Assembly (NCBI RefSeq): GCF_014642655.1
Contig: NZ_BMIR01000003.1
Coordinates: forward strand, 1-64,000
Source: Pullulanibacillus camelliae
GTDB lineage: Bacteria > Bacillota > Bacilli > Bacillales > Sporolactobacillaceae
DNA length: 64,000 bases
Reading direction: 5' to 3'
Made by a program: the position numbers and the translations under genes. Shown here one piece after another: positions 63,068 to 64,000 of this stretch. The notes below the pieces were generated by a model that ran no database searches, was not told the DNA's origin, and was given only the letters and a program-made list of their open reading frames with translations. Numbering within the stretch: the stretch's first letter is position 1; each line of letters begins with the position of its first letter.

Positions 63068-63322
63068 GGATCAAAAAGTATAAAAACTTCTGGTCATGAG
63101 GACGGTACACGTTTTCGCTCCTGACAGTTCGCTTTCCGCGGGGGAGTGGTAAGCCTCCTCGTGCTGCGCACTGCTAAGGTCTTACCGATCTCCCATTTCC
63201 CGCAGGAGTCTCGTGCCTTGTGCTCCAATCCACTTAACCTTGCAATGAAGCTTCTTTCATATTTCATGATGCTCTATACCAAGCAAGGACCGGGCATGCT
63301 CTTCGCCCGGTTTTTCTTATTG
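63068..63322 (+). repeat. Dispersed repeat, type A (copy 6)
   Basis: GATCAAAAA/TTCTGGTC leader, GAGGACGGTACAC, core CTCGCTTTCCG...GGTAAG...CTTACCGATCTCCC, and end ACCGGGCATG...CGCCCGGTTTTTC. The ACACGATTTTAGAGTG block is absent. Remaining bases to 63524 hold the next gene's promoter zone. Confidence 0.85.
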
Positions 63323-63524
63323 TTTGAGGGTATAAATTCTGAATGCTCATATTTTAACTGAGAGGGGTTGCGGTTAGCATAGGTGTCTCGTCCCCTCTCA
63401 TCTATTAAAGTCATCATGTATAGATTTTTTTTATACAAATGAATAAAAAACATGTATTTTATTTATTCTACTTCTTCACTTAACATAAAAGACAATCAAA
63501 AAAGCTTTGATTGGAGGTCATGAA

Positions 63525-64000
63525 ATGTATTGTATAGGGAATCATTATCGCGTGTTTTGTACCTTAATGCGTGGGGGCACGAGTAAGGGAGCGATTCTTA
63601 GAACCATTGATCTTCCCACTCGGTCAGAACAGCGCGATCGTCTCATTCTCCGCCTTTTTGGAAGTCCTGATCAAAATCAAATTGATGGATTAGGTGGAGG
63701 GACCTCTTTAACAAGTAAGGTCGCACTTGTTGGACCTTCCCATTTTTCTGAAGCAGATATTTCATATACCTTTGGTCAAGTTAGTCTGGATAAAGAGGTG
63801 ATCGATTACGCTCCAACTTGTGGCAATATGGCAACGGCTGTTGGCCTTTATGCAGTGGAGGAGGGGTATGTTGAGATGACTGAGCCAGTTACCTATGTCC
63901 GTATCTTTAATACAAATATTAAAAGGATCATTGTCGCTGAAATTCCTGTAAGCGGTGGGCAAGTGCAATATGAAGGGGACTTTTCAATTGCTGGAGTACC
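63525..64000 (+). CDS. PrpF-family isomerase, 5' part
   Basis: At least 158 residues, cut by the window end. MRGGTSKGAIL near residue 15, DGLGGGTSLTSKVALV near 54 and YAPTCGNMATAVG near 95 are the PrpF signatures; the Cys and Lys of these blocks are the catalytic pair in aconitate isomerase and oxalomesaconate tautomerase. It would shift a double bond in a tricarboxylic or related acid. ATG 63525 has TTGGAGG 7 bases before. Confidence 0.9.
   Translation, partial: MYCIGNHYRVFCTLMRGGTSKGAILRTIDLPTRSEQRDRLILRLFGSPDQNQIDGLGGGTSLTSKVALVGPSHFSEADISYTFGQVSLDKEVIDYAPTCGNMATAVGLYAVEEGYVEMTEPVTYVRIFNTNIKRIIVAEIPVSGGQVQYEGDFSIAGV

Overview
The window looks like chromosome of a low-to-mid GC, Gram-positive, probably spore-forming Bacillales species. 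The grounds are a Bacillus-type Fur box, Zur boxes of the B. subtilis type, AbrB-like and SigI-like regulators, a class D sortase, a ZagA/YciC-type zinc GTPase, strong AGGAGG ribosome sites with frequent TTG/GTG starts, and dispersed palindromic intergenic repeats of the kind common in Bacillaceae. I cannot name the species. No tRNA, rRNA, CRISPR array or intact prophage was seen.

Layout. 0.3-3.4 kb: a three-gene, overlapping exopolysaccharide operon resembling B. subtilis ydaK-ydaM-ydaJ (degenerate GGDEF receptor, family 2 glycosyltransferase, GH8-like protein). 3.5-8.9 kb: a MerR/GntR chimeric pseudogene beside a CynX-type MFS transporter, a secreted SH3b-amidase, and a TetR/SDR divergent pair. 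8.9-13.0 kb: a Fur-controlled ferric-siderophore ABC operon on the minus strand, with a hairpin attenuator before the two permease genes. 13.2-15.1 kb: a MerR/dehydrogenase pair sharing a 20-bp repeat, then a six-copy 50-bp tandem repeat. 15.9-22.5 kb: a zinc-starvation region with four Zur-box-like sites, holding zagA, folE2, a second COG0523 GTPase, dcd and a YibE/YibF-like membrane pair. 22.6-35.8 kb: small regulator-plus-enzyme units (CGNR regulator, HPP protein, alcohol dehydrogenase, AraC/SDR, isochorismatase/MFS/TetR, GT1 glycosyltransferase, TetR/epimerase, GNAT), separated by copies of a dispersed repeat that ends in its own terminator.

36.3-44.2 kb: an AT-rich island, probably acquired. 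It has an orphan SigI-like sigma factor, a protein with two AbrB domains and a zinc-ribbon-like tail, then a tight group of a sortase-anchored surface protein with 169 consecutive Asp-Ala dipeptides, a large unrecognised (probably alpha/alpha toroid) protein, a class D sortase and a 25-residue hydrophobic peptide. A decayed IS1380-type transposase lies on its right edge. This group is the best candidate for an undescribed system.

45.7-51.2 kb: an AbrB-type membrane permease, an aminotransferase with its MocR regulator, and a cysteine-less HesB-like protein. 51.3-61.0 kb: an alpha-mannoside region with a GntR/LacI-hybrid regulator, sugar ABC transporter, SDR, ManD-type dehydratase and GH38 alpha-mannosidase. 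This suggests oxidative use of mannose through mannonate. 61.0-64.0 kb: a small membrane protein, a nucleotidyltransferase-like/methyltransferase fusion, another dispersed repeat and the start of a PrpF-type isomerase cut by the window end.
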